DNA of 47,868 bases from positions 1 through 47,868 of the forward strand of contig CAYXBP010000014.1 in NCBI GenBank assembly GCA_964463355.1. The letters are read 5' to 3'. Of the stretch, positions 8,356-16,671 are shown in pieces. The stretch's first letter is position 1; each line of letters opens with the position of its first letter. The notes beneath the pieces were generated by a model. That model did not search any database. It saw only the letters and a list, made by a program, of their open reading frames with translations, and had not been told where the DNA came from. Both the position numbers and the translations under genes were made by a program. The stretch comes from Firm-04 sp964463355. GTDB taxonomy: Bacteria > Bacillota > Clostridia > Oscillospirales > Ruminococcaceae.

Positions 8356-9414
8356 ATGCAAATCATTTCACCCTCACATCACGCGCTGCAATATATGGGT
8401 CGCATTGATATCAATGACCCCGATGCCCCGGTCTTTCACTGGGCTGGTTCTCTGGTCAGATTTCGCTTCAGCGGAAAATATCTTGCAATCACCATAAAAG
8501 ATCACAGATGCTATGGGGAACCCGCCATTGGCTATGTACTGGATGGCGTTGTGGGGAAGCTGATGCTCTCGGCAAATTGCAATGATATTCCACAGACGGT
8601 TCAACTTCCCGTAGAGCATAACGGCAACCATGAATGCATCATTTATAAGAGGCAGGATGCCACCCACTGCTTTACCCTCACAGAGATCCAGCTGGAGGAT
8701 GCAGGCAATCTCTTTGCTGCATCACCTCTGCCGCAACGTCGCATAGAATGCTACGGTGACAGCGTCAGTGCAGGCTCGGTGGTAGAGGCTTACGACCATG
8801 TAGCCGCTTGTGATCCCCCTGAGTATGATGCTTCCATGGATAATGCTTGGTACAGCTATGCCATGCAAACTGCTCGACTGGTCGGCGCGCAGATTCATCT
8901 GAATGCACAGGGCGGTATTGCATTGCTTGATCACACTGGGTATTTTGATAACGGCAACTTCGGGTTGGAAACAGCTTACAACAAAATGGGATACCTACCC
9001 TTCTGTGGCTGCTCAGAATGGGATTTTACACGCTACACGCCCGATGTCGTACTCTTTGCGGTTGGGCAGAACGACCATCATGTAAACGATCAGGATAATT
9101 GCATCCCCGATGATGAGAAAAAAGAACTGTGGCTGGAAACGTATTGCAACATCATACGCGATCTGATGGCACAATACCCCAACGCGATCTTTGTGCTTCT
9201 GTTGACTGTTTTACAGCACGACCCCTTCTGGGAAGGCATGATGGACGAGGTCTGCGAACGATTGCAAAGCCCCAGAGTCAAGCGATTCCGCTTTACCCGC
9301 ACGGGCATTGCAACACCAGGGCATCCGCGCAGACAGGAGCAGTGCGAAATGGCGTGCGAGCTAAGCGAGTATCTCCTCTCAATGGGTCATTCGCTCTGGG
9401 CTTCAGAAAGATAA
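8356..9414 (+). CDS. SGNH hydrolase, CE2-like carbohydrate esterase
   Basis: 352 residues. An N-terminal beta-sandwich region (about 1-125) is followed by an SGNH/GDSL hydrolase domain, the layout of family CE2 acetylxylan/glucomannan esterases. Catalytic Ser136 lies in YGDSVSAG, block III is GQND (237-240) and the catalytic His323 is in PGHP. No signal peptide is visible, so it may act on imported oligosaccharides in the cytoplasm. Start ATG 8356 is chosen because GGAGG lies 8 nt upstream; the ATG at 8341 overlaps that ribosome site. The 3' end overlaps the convergent membrane-protein gene by 28 nt. Substrate is inferred from the family only. Confidence 0.85.
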   Translation: MQIISPSHHALQYMGRIDINDPDAPVFHWAGSLVRFRFSGKYLAITIKDHRCYGEPAIGYVLDGVVGKLMLSANCNDIPQTVQLPVEHNGNHECIIYKRQDATHCFTLTEIQLEDAGNLFAASPLPQRRIECYGDSVSAGSVVEAYDHVAACDPPEYDASMDNAWYSYAMQTARLVGAQIHLNAQGGIALLDHTGYFDNGNFGLETAYNKMGYLPFCGCSEWDFTRYTPDVVLFAVGQNDHHVNDQDNCIPDDEKKELWLETYCNIIRDLMAQYPNAIFVLLLTVLQHDPFWEGMMDEVCERLQSPRVKRFRFTRTGIATPGHPRRQEQCEMACELSEYLLSMGHSLWASER

Positions 9415-9797
9415 GCAAGCCGTTGCCACATTTTACGGCAAAAAAAGCCTGCAATCAGGCTCAGCGCGAACCATAGCACAGAAAACGGCAGGCAAACCTG
9501 CCCCAGAATATTCATGGGCATATCGGAATAATCCCAGACGTGCCACCCCATCAGCAGATTATCTGCTACACCCACTGAAAATTCAAAAGCAGTAATGAAC
9601 AACGCCCCCAAAAATGCCCGCCACAAATAATGTGCATCCAGCCGTAGTTCCATATCATACAGCACCACCAGCGCAATGCCCCCTGTCAAACACATCGTCC
9701 AGTGGGTATACCCACGAAATGCAATCTCCAGCATTGCATACAGGAAAAACCCAAATAAAAAAGCGATGCCATAACCTGTAAAGTTTTTCAATCTCAT
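9387..9797 (-). CDS. Four-helix membrane protein, CmpB-like putative permease
   Basis: About 136 residues and mostly hydrophobic, with four membrane segments. The motif GWHVWDYSDMPMNILGQVCLPFSVLWF matches the family called putative ABC transporter permease (CmpB/PF06541 type), common in Clostridia and of unknown function. The start is not certain. ATG 9797 has AAAGGAG only 2 nt upstream. A TTG two codons in (9791) has that site at 8 nt, the ideal spacing. An ATG at 9821 also exists, almost at the start of a transcript from TATACT (9835-9840). Convergent 28-nt overlap with the esterase gene. Confidence 0.75.
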   Translation of the reverse strand: MRLKNFTGYGIAFLFGFFLYAMLEIAFRGYTHWTMCLTGGIALVVLYDMELRLDAHYLWRAFLGALFITAFEFSVGVADNLLMGWHVWDYSDMPMNILGQVCLPFSVLWFALSLIAGFFCRKMWQRLAYLSEAQSE

Positions 9798-9910
9798 TGC
9801 TCCTTTCCGTATCTTTTGCATGGTTTTGGTGTATAGTATATCATGATTTGCCGCAGTTATCCTTCTTGCATTTGCGGCGATCTGGTGTTTTCAGAAAAGA
9901 GGTTTTGTTT

Positions 9911-11452
9911 ATGCGTGAAAGCGGTATTCTACTGCCTGTATCTTCATTACCATCCCGACATGGCATCGGCAAGTTGGGCAAGGCAGCTTACCGATTTGTA
10001 GATTTTCTTGCAGAAAGTGGCTGCCGTTACTGGCAGGTGCTGCCACTTTCTCCTACAAGTTATGGTGATTCTCCCTACCAGTCCTGCTCCGTTTTTGCTG
10101 GCAACCCTTATCTCATTGATTTTGACTTGCTGGCAGAGCAGGGGCTGCTTTGCCCTGCGGATTACGATGGCATTCAATGGGACAGCACTCCCGATGCCGT
10201 TGACTATGCTCTGCTGTACGAGCAGGTCATGCCTGTGCTGCGAACAGCTTATGCTGCATTTGCTAAAAAAGAATCTGCGGATTACAAAAAATTCTGCAAG
10301 CAGCACAAGCATTGGCTGGATGACTACGGGCTGTTCATGGCACTGAAAACCGCCAACAACGGCAAAGCGTGGAACGAATGGGATACTCCCCTTGCAATGT
10401 ACCAGAAAGAGGCGGTGGCTGCGGCAAGAACTGCCTATGACGATGAGATTGCGTTTTATCGCTTTGTACAGTATTGCTTCTTTCAACAGTGGTATGCGCT
10501 GAAACAGTACGCCAACAGCAAGGGCGTACAAATCGTGGGAGATATTCCCATTTATGCAGCTTATGACAGCGTTGAGGTTTGGGCAGAACCGGAATTGTTC
10601 CAACTCGACCAAGATAAAAAGCCCACGGTAGTCGCAGGATGTCCTCCCGATCCCTTTGCCGAGAAAGGTCAGCTATGGGGCAATCCCATTTGGAATTGGG
10701 AGAGCATGAAGAACAATCATTATAGTTGGTGGCTTGCACGTCTGGCATTCACCCTTTCTATGTATGATGTAGTGCGCATTGACCATTTTCGTGGCTTTGA
10801 GGGCTACTATGCCATCCCCTACGGTGCCGAAACGGCGGAACATGGCAAATGGAAAAAAGGCCCTGGCTATGGACTGTGGAAAGCTGCAAAAGCAAAATTC
10901 GGGGAGATGAATGTGATTGCAGAAGACCTGGGCAATATCACCCCGGCGGTCATTCGCCTGCTCAATCGCACTGGATTTCCTGGCATGAAAGTGATGCAGT
11001 TTGGATTTGACAGTGATGCAAATAATCCTTATCTGCCACACGCTTTTACCACTACCAATTGTGTGTGCTATACTGGCACGCACGATAATCACACACTGCG
11101 CGGCTGGGTAAAAGCAAATGCGCCAGAATGCAATGAATATGCTATGCGCTATCTCAATGTGAAAAAAGAATCACAGCTGCCCAAAGCCATGCTACGCGCT
11201 GCATGGGCAAGTATTGCGCGAATCGCCATTGCACCCATACAGGATTTCCTCAACGCCCCTGCATCGGCAAGAATCAATACGCCTTCCACACTTGGCGGCA
11301 ACTGGATCTACCGCACCCAGGAGGGCGACTACACCGAAAAGCTGTGCAAAAAAATCCGCAAAATGAATGAAACCTATGGTAGATGTTCTGCCGCAACTGC
11401 ATCCATCAAGGAAAACCATGATAAAGGAGAATCCACCAATGACCAATCATAA
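9911..11452 (+). CDS. malQ: 4-alpha-glucanotransferase (GH77, amylomaltase)
   Basis: Transfers alpha-1,4-glucan segments between maltodextrins, releasing glucose and making longer chains for phosphorylase. 513 residues, typical of bacterial GH77. It begins with RESGILLPVSSLPSRHGIG, the usual N-terminus. The nucleophile is Asp291 in RIDHFRGF, the acid/base Glu338 in IAEDLG and the third carboxylate Asp392 in GTHDNHT; the spacing matches characterised members. AAAGAGG lies upstream of ATG 9911. Its last 14 nt overlap the start of glgP, so the two are coupled. I could not find a convincing promoter in the short gap to the divergent gene. Confidence 0.96.
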   Translation: MRESGILLPVSSLPSRHGIGKLGKAAYRFVDFLAESGCRYWQVLPLSPTSYGDSPYQSCSVFAGNPYLIDFDLLAEQGLLCPADYDGIQWDSTPDAVDYALLYEQVMPVLRTAYAAFAKKESADYKKFCKQHKHWLDDYGLFMALKTANNGKAWNEWDTPLAMYQKEAVAAARTAYDDEIAFYRFVQYCFFQQWYALKQYANSKGVQIVGDIPIYAAYDSVEVWAEPELFQLDQDKKPTVVAGCPPDPFAEKGQLWGNPIWNWESMKNNHYSWWLARLAFTLSMYDVVRIDHFRGFEGYYAIPYGAETAEHGKWKKGPGYGLWKAAKAKFGEMNVIAEDLGNITPAVIRLLNRTGFPGMKVMQFGFDSDANNPYLPHAFTTTNCVCYTGTHDNHTLRGWVKANAPECNEYAMRYLNVKKESQLPKAMLRAAWASIARIAIAPIQDFLNAPASARINTPSTLGGNWIYRTQEGDYTEKLCKKIRKMNETYGRCSAATASIKENHDKGESTNDQS

Positions 11453-13817
11453 GACCCTTGCAAAAACCATTTTTGATTCCTGCAAACAGAAATTGCAAAC
11501 TCCCCTCGCGCAAACAGATGCCCAAATGCTACACAATGCATTGGGCGAAGCGGTCATGCAAGCAATGCAGCCCCGCTGGCAAGAATGCCGCAAAGCACAT
11601 ATTGCAACACGCCGCGCCTGCTATTTTTCCATGGAGTTTTTGATGGGCAGAGCCGTGTACAACAATCTGTACTGCCTTGGGATCCTGGAAGATGTGGCAG
11701 CCGAATTTGAAAAAGAAGGCGTATCGCTTTCCGTGTTTGAGGATATTGAGGACGCGGCATTGGGCAATGGCGGTCTGGGCAGATTGGCTGCTTGTTTTCT
11801 GGATAGTGCTGCCACCTGCGCTCTTCCACTGGACGGATACGGCATCCGCTACCGCTACGGACTGTTTAAGCAATCCTTTGCGGATGGCAGACAGATAGAA
11901 TCCGCTGATGACTGGACACGCTTTGGCGATTGCTGGAGCATTCGCCGTGATGACGAAGCAGTTGAAGTGCATTATGCCAATCAGACTGTGCGCGCTGTAC
12001 CCTATGATATGCCAATTTTTGGATATCCACAAAAAGGCTGTGAGCCGCATATTGGTACCCTGCGCCTGTGGCAGGCAGAACCTCTCAATGCGTTCGATTT
12101 TCATACCTTCAATGATCAGCACTATTTACAGGCTGCCGCCGAAACCGTTGCAGCAGAAGATCTTTCCCGCTGCTTGTATCCCAATGATGATACCAGAGAG
12201 GGCAAGGCACTTCGCTTGAAGCAGCAGTATTTCTTCTGTGCTGCATCTCTGGCAGATGCGCTGAAAAAGCATAAGGCACAATACGGCACGCTGGATAACC
12301 TTCCCGATCAGCTGGCAGTACAACTCAACGATACCCACCCCGTGATCGCTATTCCCGAATTGATCCGCTTGCTGATGGCGGAAAAGTACGATTTCTTCAC
12401 TGCTTTGGATATGGCAAAGCATATCTTCTCGTATACCAATCATACAATAATGCAGGAAGCGTTGGAAAAGTGGGATTGCGATCTGATGGATGAACTGCTG
12501 CCTGAGGTATATGCTATCGTGCTGCAAATATCTGAGGCGTTTTTGCAGGAACTCTACGCCAAGGAACTGCCCCTTGCCACAATTGAAAGTATGCGCATTG
12601 TGAAGAATAATCAGGTGCATATGGCGAATCTTGCTATGTATGCAGGAGCATATGTCAACGGCGTGGCGGAAATCCACACAGAGTTGCTGAAAACCACCGT
12701 ACTGGCTGACTGGTATGCATTGGCACCCGAAAAATTTCAGAATAAGACAAACGGTATCACCCAACGCAGATGGCTTGGCGTTTGCAATCCGGAGCTGTGT
12801 GATCTGTTGGCAGAATGCCTCGGCAGCCGCGATTTTCTCACCGATCTCACACAGCTTTCAAAGTGCAGCGACCTCGCGGAAAACCAAACGGTCCTGGAGA
12901 AGTTTATGGCGGTTAAGCAGACCAAAAAGAAACAGCTTGCACAGTTCATTCAGAGCCACGAGGGCGTTACGATTGATCCCGATACCTGCTACGATGTACA
13001 AATCAAGCGTTTGCATGAATATAAACGGCAACTCCTCAATGCATTCTCGATTCTCTGGATCTACTTCGGCATCAAAGAAGGCAGCATTACCGATATGCAG
13101 CCAACGACTTTCCTGTTCGGTGCTAAATCGGCACCTGGCTACCGCAGAGCAAAAGCAATTATCAAGTTCATCAACGAAATTGCAAATCTCATTGATAACG
13201 ACTCTGCCGTCAAGGGAATGATTAAAGTGGTGTTTGTTTCCAACTACAATGTTTCCTATGCCGAAAAACTGGTGACCGCTTGCGATATCTCTGAACAAAT
13301 TTCTACCGCAGGTACAGAGGCCTCTGGCACGGGCAATATGAAGATGATGCTCAATGGTGCTGTAACACTTGGCACACTGGATGGTGCAAATATCGAGATC
13401 GTTGCTGCGGCTGGTAAGGAAAACAACTATATCTTTGGTGCAACGGTAGAAGAAATCGAGAAAATCATGCCCGCATATTGCAGCCGTGCAGTATTTGCTA
13501 AGGATGAACGGATTGCCCGCGTGGTGCGGACACTCATTGACGGCACCGTATCCGATGGCGGCACAGGCGAATTCCGTGAACTGTATTTTTCTCTTCTGGA
13601 CGGCGCAAGTTGGCACCAGGCAGACCACTACTATCTGCTCGGCGACTTGCCCTCCTATGTCGAAACGAAGCTGCGTGCCATCCGAGATTACGCCAACCGC
13701 AAAGCATTCACGGCAAAACAATGGCGCAATATTTGTGCAGCAGGGCCGTTCAGTTCTGACCGCACCATTCGTCAATACGCAACTGAATGCTGGCACATCA
13801 AACCCATTGATGGCTAA
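11439..13817 (+). CDS. glgP: Glycogen/maltodextrin phosphorylase (GT35)
   Basis: Cleaves alpha-1,4-glucans with phosphate to give glucose-1-phosphate, which PgcA converts to glucose-6-phosphate. 792 residues, normal. Family motifs include EDAALGNGGLGRLAACF, QLNDTHP, KRLHEYKRQ and ASGTGNMKMMLNG; Lys635 of the last should carry pyridoxal phosphate. Start ATG 11439 with GGAGA 8 nt upstream; it overlaps malQ by 14 nt. The DUF2752 gene follows after 5 nt. Confidence 0.97.
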   Translation: MTNHKTLAKTIFDSCKQKLQTPLAQTDAQMLHNALGEAVMQAMQPRWQECRKAHIATRRACYFSMEFLMGRAVYNNLYCLGILEDVAAEFEKEGVSLSVFEDIEDAALGNGGLGRLAACFLDSAATCALPLDGYGIRYRYGLFKQSFADGRQIESADDWTRFGDCWSIRRDDEAVEVHYANQTVRAVPYDMPIFGYPQKGCEPHIGTLRLWQAEPLNAFDFHTFNDQHYLQAAAETVAAEDLSRCLYPNDDTREGKALRLKQQYFFCAASLADALKKHKAQYGTLDNLPDQLAVQLNDTHPVIAIPELIRLLMAEKYDFFTALDMAKHIFSYTNHTIMQEALEKWDCDLMDELLPEVYAIVLQISEAFLQELYAKELPLATIESMRIVKNNQVHMANLAMYAGAYVNGVAEIHTELLKTTVLADWYALAPEKFQNKTNGITQRRWLGVCNPELCDLLAECLGSRDFLTDLTQLSKCSDLAENQTVLEKFMAVKQTKKKQLAQFIQSHEGVTIDPDTCYDVQIKRLHEYKRQLLNAFSILWIYFGIKEGSITDMQPTTFLFGAKSAPGYRRAKAIIKFINEIANLIDNDSAVKGMIKVVFVSNYNVSYAEKLVTACDISEQISTAGTEASGTGNMKMMLNGAVTLGTLDGANIEIVAAAGKENNYIFGATVEEIEKIMPAYCSRAVFAKDERIARVVRTLIDGTVSDGGTGEFRELYFSLLDGASWHQADHYYLLGDLPSYVETKLRAIRDYANRKAFTAKQWRNICAAGPFSSDRTIRQYATECWHIKPIDG

Positions 13818-13822
13818 GCCAC

Positions 13823-14173
13823 ATGGTAGGGATTTCCAAAATCAAAGAATGGAAGCCAAAGCTGCTGCTAACGGCAGGGTATTTTTTCGTGCTGGTGATA
13901 TGGCGGTGGATGGATCTGCCTTGCGTCTGGCAATATGCGCTGCATATCCCCTGCCCTGGCTGCGGTATGACCCGCGCCATTCTTGCAGCTTTGCACTTCG
14001 ATTTTACAGCGGCATTCCGACATCATCTGATGTTTTGGACGATGCCGTTGCTGTACATCTACTTTTTGTTAAACGGCAGGCTGTTTCGGAAACCAATCAT
14101 TGACAAAGTGATCCTGTGGAGCATCGCGGCTGGATTTGGAGTAAACTGGATCATTCATCTTGCCATTGCATGA
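13823..14173 (+). CDS. DUF2752 membrane protein
   Basis: 116 residues with three membrane segments. The family signature CPGCGMTRAILAALHFDFTAAF (positions about 45-66) is present. Function unknown; the conserved cysteines suggest a metal or redox role, but this is not shown. It begins 5 nt after the glgP stop with no obvious ribosome site, so it is probably translated by coupling. No terminator is clear before the next promoter at 14220. Confidence 0.85.
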   Translation: MVGISKIKEWKPKLLLTAGYFFVLVIWRWMDLPCVWQYALHIPCPGCGMTRAILAALHFDFTAAFRHHLMFWTMPLLYIYFLLNGRLFRKPIIDKVILWSIAAGFGVNWIIHLAIA

Positions 14174-14219
14174 TAAAACTGTCTATTCCTACAGAATACA
14201 ACTTTTTGCGACATATCTA

Positions 14220-14248
14220 TTGACAAGTCTGTCGTTCTGTGTTATACT
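14220..14248 (+). promoter_or_regulatory. Promoter of the zinc-ribbon/TM2 gene
   Basis: TTGACA (14220-14225), 17-bp spacer, TATACT (14243-14248), about 50 nt before the start codon. Confidence 0.9.
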
Positions 14249-14297
14249 GGGTGTACTGAGGCGTCGCAACGACGCGACATAATAGGAGGATGTAAGT

Positions 14298-14684
14298 ATG
14301 TATTGCAAAAATTGTGGTAAAGAGATTAACGAGAATCAGGCAATCTGCCTGAGCTGTGGGGTAAAGAAGGGTGAGGGTTCCACATTCTGCGAGAACTGCG
14401 GTCAACCCGTTGCAGCAGGCTCTGATGTTTGCCTGAACTGCGGTGTCGCTGTGAAGAAATCTGGCGTAGGCGGTCTGGCAGGCAAGGATAAGACTACGAT
14501 GATCATCGTTTGTCTGTTCCTCGGCGGTCTTGGCATCCATAACTTCATGATGGGTGAAACCAAGAAGGGCATTCTGAAGATTGTGCTGAGCCTGTGCTTC
14601 GGTCTGGGCAGCATTCTTGCTCTCATCGACCTCATCAAGATCTGCACCGACAAGTACGAGGCTGATCCTGAGAAGTTCATCTGA
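14298..14684 (+). CDS. Double zinc-ribbon, TM2 domain protein
   Basis: 128 residues. Two zinc ribbons open the protein: CKNCG...CLSCG (3-21) and CENCG...CLNCG (about 34-52), each two CxxC knuckles with 10 residues between them in the first. A TM2 domain follows from about 68: two hydrophobic segments with LGGLGIHNFMMGETKKGILK between them. Such proteins are widespread in Firmicutes and of unknown function. AGGAGG lies upstream of ATG 14298. Own promoter and terminator. A decayed gene with the same zinc-ribbon spacing lies just downstream. Confidence 0.93.
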   Translation: MYCKNCGKEINENQAICLSCGVKKGEGSTFCENCGQPVAAGSDVCLNCGVAVKKSGVGGLAGKDKTTMIIVCLFLGGLGIHNFMMGETKKGILKIVLSLCFGLGSILALIDLIKICTDKYEADPEKFI

Positions 14685-14697
14685 TTTTATACATCGC

Positions 14698-14733
14698 AAA
14701 GGATGCCGCCCGAAGAGGCGGTGTCCTTTTTAT
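14698..14733 (+). terminator. Terminator of the zinc-ribbon/TM2 gene
   Basis: 10-bp stem 14701-14710 with 14717-14726 (two G-T pairs), 6-nt loop, preceded by A and followed by a run of T. Confidence 0.9.
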
Positions 14734-14745
14734 TTGGAGGATTTT

Positions 14746-14953
14746 GTGATACAATATTGACCCTGCTGCGGCTCACCTGTCAATCCCAATGCCGATGCCT
14801 GCCTGCAATGTGGTTATATGCCAAAAACAAGGCAGTGCCACCACCGATGATGACAGCGTGATCAGGCTTACGATGAATCTGTGCCTTCCAGTGGTTTATT
14901 TCATCAATGCCATCACTGCCATCATTCTCTTTGGGTTCCACTTTGCGCATTAG
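14746..14953 (+). pseudogene. Decayed zinc-ribbon membrane protein gene
   Basis: GGAGG (14736-14740) is followed after 5 nt by GTG ATA CAA TAT TGA. Reading on in the same frame gives PCCGSPVNPNADACLQCGYMPK, a zinc ribbon. The TGA (14758-14760) stands exactly where the first zinc cysteine is expected: from there the spacing CxxCG-10-CLxCG equals that of the intact neighbour at 14298. At the A-run near 14822-14830 the frame shifts by one base, and the other frame continues as GSATTDDDSVIRLT and then a hydrophobic membrane segment up to TAG at 14951-14953. Two lesions in about 70 codons indicate a pseudogene, probably of a paralogue of the upstream gene. Confidence 0.72.
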
Positions 14954-15031
14954 CAGTTTGTTCTTCTGTGATGTCCCTCTCAAAGTCACTTTTGTGCAAA
15001 CTGCTATTTTTCGTTTTTTCGCAAAAAATGC

Positions 15032-15060
15032 TTGACTTTTATGGCAAGATGTGCTATAAT
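15032..15060 (+). promoter_or_regulatory. Promoter of tRNA-Pro(GGG)
   Basis: TTGACT (15032-15037), 17-bp spacer, TATAAT (15055-15060), with TG before the -10. The tRNA begins 12 nt later. Confidence 0.93.
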
Positions 15061-15071
15061 TTATATGTTGT

Positions 15072-15147
15072 CTGGGTGTGGCGCAGTTGGTAGCGCGCTA
15101 CCTTGGGGTGGTAGAGGCCGCACGTTCAAGTCGTGTCACTCAGACCA
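15072..15147 (+). tRNA. tRNA-Pro (anticodon GGG)
   Basis: 76 nt with CCA encoded at 15145-15147. 7-bp acceptor stem (15072-15078 with 15137-15143, one G-T pair), D arm, anticodon stem CTACC/GGTAG around loop TTGGGGT giving anticodon GGG, and T loop TTCAAGT. Single-gene transcript with its own promoter and terminator. Confidence 0.95.
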
Positions 15148-15193
15148 AATAAGCACGGTTATTTTGATAGAATAATCGTGCTTATTGTTTTTA
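15148..15193 (+). terminator. Terminator of tRNA-Pro(GGG)
   Basis: 16-bp stem (15148-15163 with 15171-15186, one G-T pair), 7-nt loop, then GTTTTT. It starts directly after the encoded CCA. Confidence 0.93.
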
Positions 15194-15249
15194 CTGGATT
15201 TATGTCATTTGAATTGCCTTTTCACGCACATCGCACCCCCAGCACATCG

Positions 15250-15290
15250 AAAAATCGCCACCACGGATCCTGCTCCGCAGTGGCGATTTC
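15250..15290 (-). terminator. Terminator of the two-component operon
   Basis: Inverted repeat AAATCGCCAC (15252-15261) with GTGGCGATTT (15280-15289). On the minus strand the second arm runs into TTTTT. Placed 110 nt after the last gene of the operon at 15404-18413. Confidence 0.75.
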
Positions 15291-15403
15291 CTTATATCGT
15301 TGGATTTTTGAATCATTGTTATCCTTACTGAACGTTTCGAGTTCATGCTTTTCATAGCGTTTTTGCCCATCAATTGATTGTAACACTACACACAATAACA
15401 CGA

Positions 15404-15793
15404 TTATGTCCTTGTCAGCTCATCAATCAGTTTTAGAATTTCTGGCGCGATTCTTTCCCGTTCTTTTTTCAGCTTATGCTTATAGAGTGGGTAAGCACCG
15501 CACACAACGGCTATACCTATGATTCCAAGCACAATGCCGATTGGATAGGCTGCCAGCCCAAGCGGCGTGCCCAATTCAGATAGAATCAGACTCATGCCGA
15601 CACCCATGATGATAGAACCCACAACACCAACAGCGATAGATATTGCTGTTGCTTTTTTTTCTGCATTTGCATCCAATGTCCGAAGCTGTGCCATCTTATC
15701 TGGCTCCTGCGAAATGTATTTTTTTCGAATTTGATCGATCTCCTCTTGCTGCTGAGCGGAATAGTTCATTTTGAATGTTTCATGATTCTTCAT
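15404..15793 (-). CDS. Small two-helix membrane protein, paralogue of 18609-18974
   Basis: 129 residues: a charged N-terminal half (about 45 residues, Gln/Glu/Lys rich), two membrane segments separated by a short loop, and a basic tail KKERERIAPEILKLIDELTR. The pattern IMGVGMSLIL and the tail RIAPEI match IMGSGMSLIM and RFAPQI in the protein at 18609-18974, so the two are paralogues. No function can be assigned. GGAGG lies 6 nt before ATG 15793. The start overlaps the end of the gene before it by 14 nt. Last gene of the two-component operon. Confidence 0.85.
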   Translation of the reverse strand: MKNHETFKMNYSAQQQEEIDQIRKKYISQEPDKMAQLRTLDANAEKKATAISIAVGVVGSIIMGVGMSLILSELGTPLGLAAYPIGIVLGIIGIAVVCGAYPLYKHKLKKERERIAPEILKLIDELTRT

Positions 15794-16670
15794 CGGTTTC
15801 CTCCAAATACTTAATCTCGCGATTTGCTTTTACAATCATATAAACTGCCATTACAACGATCAATGCTGCAATTGCTGCACCAGTCAAAGTCAAAAATAGT
15901 TTTTTCGTTTGCATGGTTATGCGTCCATCCTGAAAAGTGGAAAGCATAGTATCTTCCAGTGTCATAACTGATACACTTGCCGATGCCAACGAAATCGCTT
16001 TTGTTGCAGAATATACTGGACTATTATACTTTCGATAACGCACTACATTGGTAATTGCCGTTGCAAAAGTTGCAAACGTATAGGTTGCCATTGCAATTGT
16101 TGTGATTTCATTATGTTTTACAGCGCGTTCCCCACGGATCATGGAAAGCATCATTGCAGATAATGCCAAGTTCATCAGCAAAAACAGTCTGCCGCAAAGC
16201 CGATATTTTTTTAATTCTTTCTTCATGTTTTCCCGCGGCTGAAAATGAAACGTATGGTACGCCAGAAAAAGCCGCATCGCCGCCATGGAAAGATAGTAGC
16301 CCGCAAATGCATAAAACCACGCTGCGTGATGATAAATACCCAATCCCAGCTGCAAAACGGCATAACCACAGTTCCAAAGAAAACTACCAGCCAATGTAAT
16401 TTTCATACGCAGACGAACATCACCTGCCCATAGCTGCAAGTATTTATTATTCTTTTTGAAACTTTTACTCCACTTTACGAAATCGGGAAAACGTAAACAC
16501 AAGACGATGAGAGCATAGAAAGAAAGCACATATGCAGCAATGCGCAAGGGATTGGTTTCTTCCAAATACAGCATCGCATATGTTAACGTGCCCGCTGCAA
16601 GCAAGACGCAAATCAGCATAACAAAAAACGGTGGAAACAACAACGCCTTTCCATATTTTTTCCATTTCAT
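15780..16670 (-). CDS. Polytopic membrane protein of the two-component operon
   Basis: 296 residues with about seven or eight hydrophobic segments, and a charged end NREIKYLEETDEES. I recognise no family. ATG 16670 is preferred because GGAG lies 8 nt upstream and it begins one base after the histidine-kinase stop. Its position between the kinase and the small membrane protein suggests a target or accessory sensor of the system. Confidence 0.8.
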   Translation of the reverse strand: MKWKKYGKALLFPPFFVMLICVLLAAGTLTYAMLYLEETNPLRIAAYVLSFYALIVLCLRFPDFVKWSKSFKKNNKYLQLWAGDVRLRMKITLAGSFLWNCGYAVLQLGLGIYHHAAWFYAFAGYYLSMAAMRLFLAYHTFHFQPRENMKKELKKYRLCGRLFLLMNLALSAMMLSMIRGERAVKHNEITTIAMATYTFATFATAITNVVRYRKYNSPVYSATKAISLASASVSVMTLEDTMLSTFQDGRITMQTKKLFLTLTGAAIAALIVVMAVYMIVKANREIKYLEETDEES

Positions 16671-16671
16671 A

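Noticed and set aside
12858..13796. Minus-strand open frame of 312 codons inside glgP
   Set aside because: Antisense shadow of a conserved coding frame; composition is that of a mirrored gene.
14758..14760. TGA read as selenocysteine
   Set aside because: A frameshift follows about 22 codons later and no clear SECIS hairpin is visible; decay explains both.
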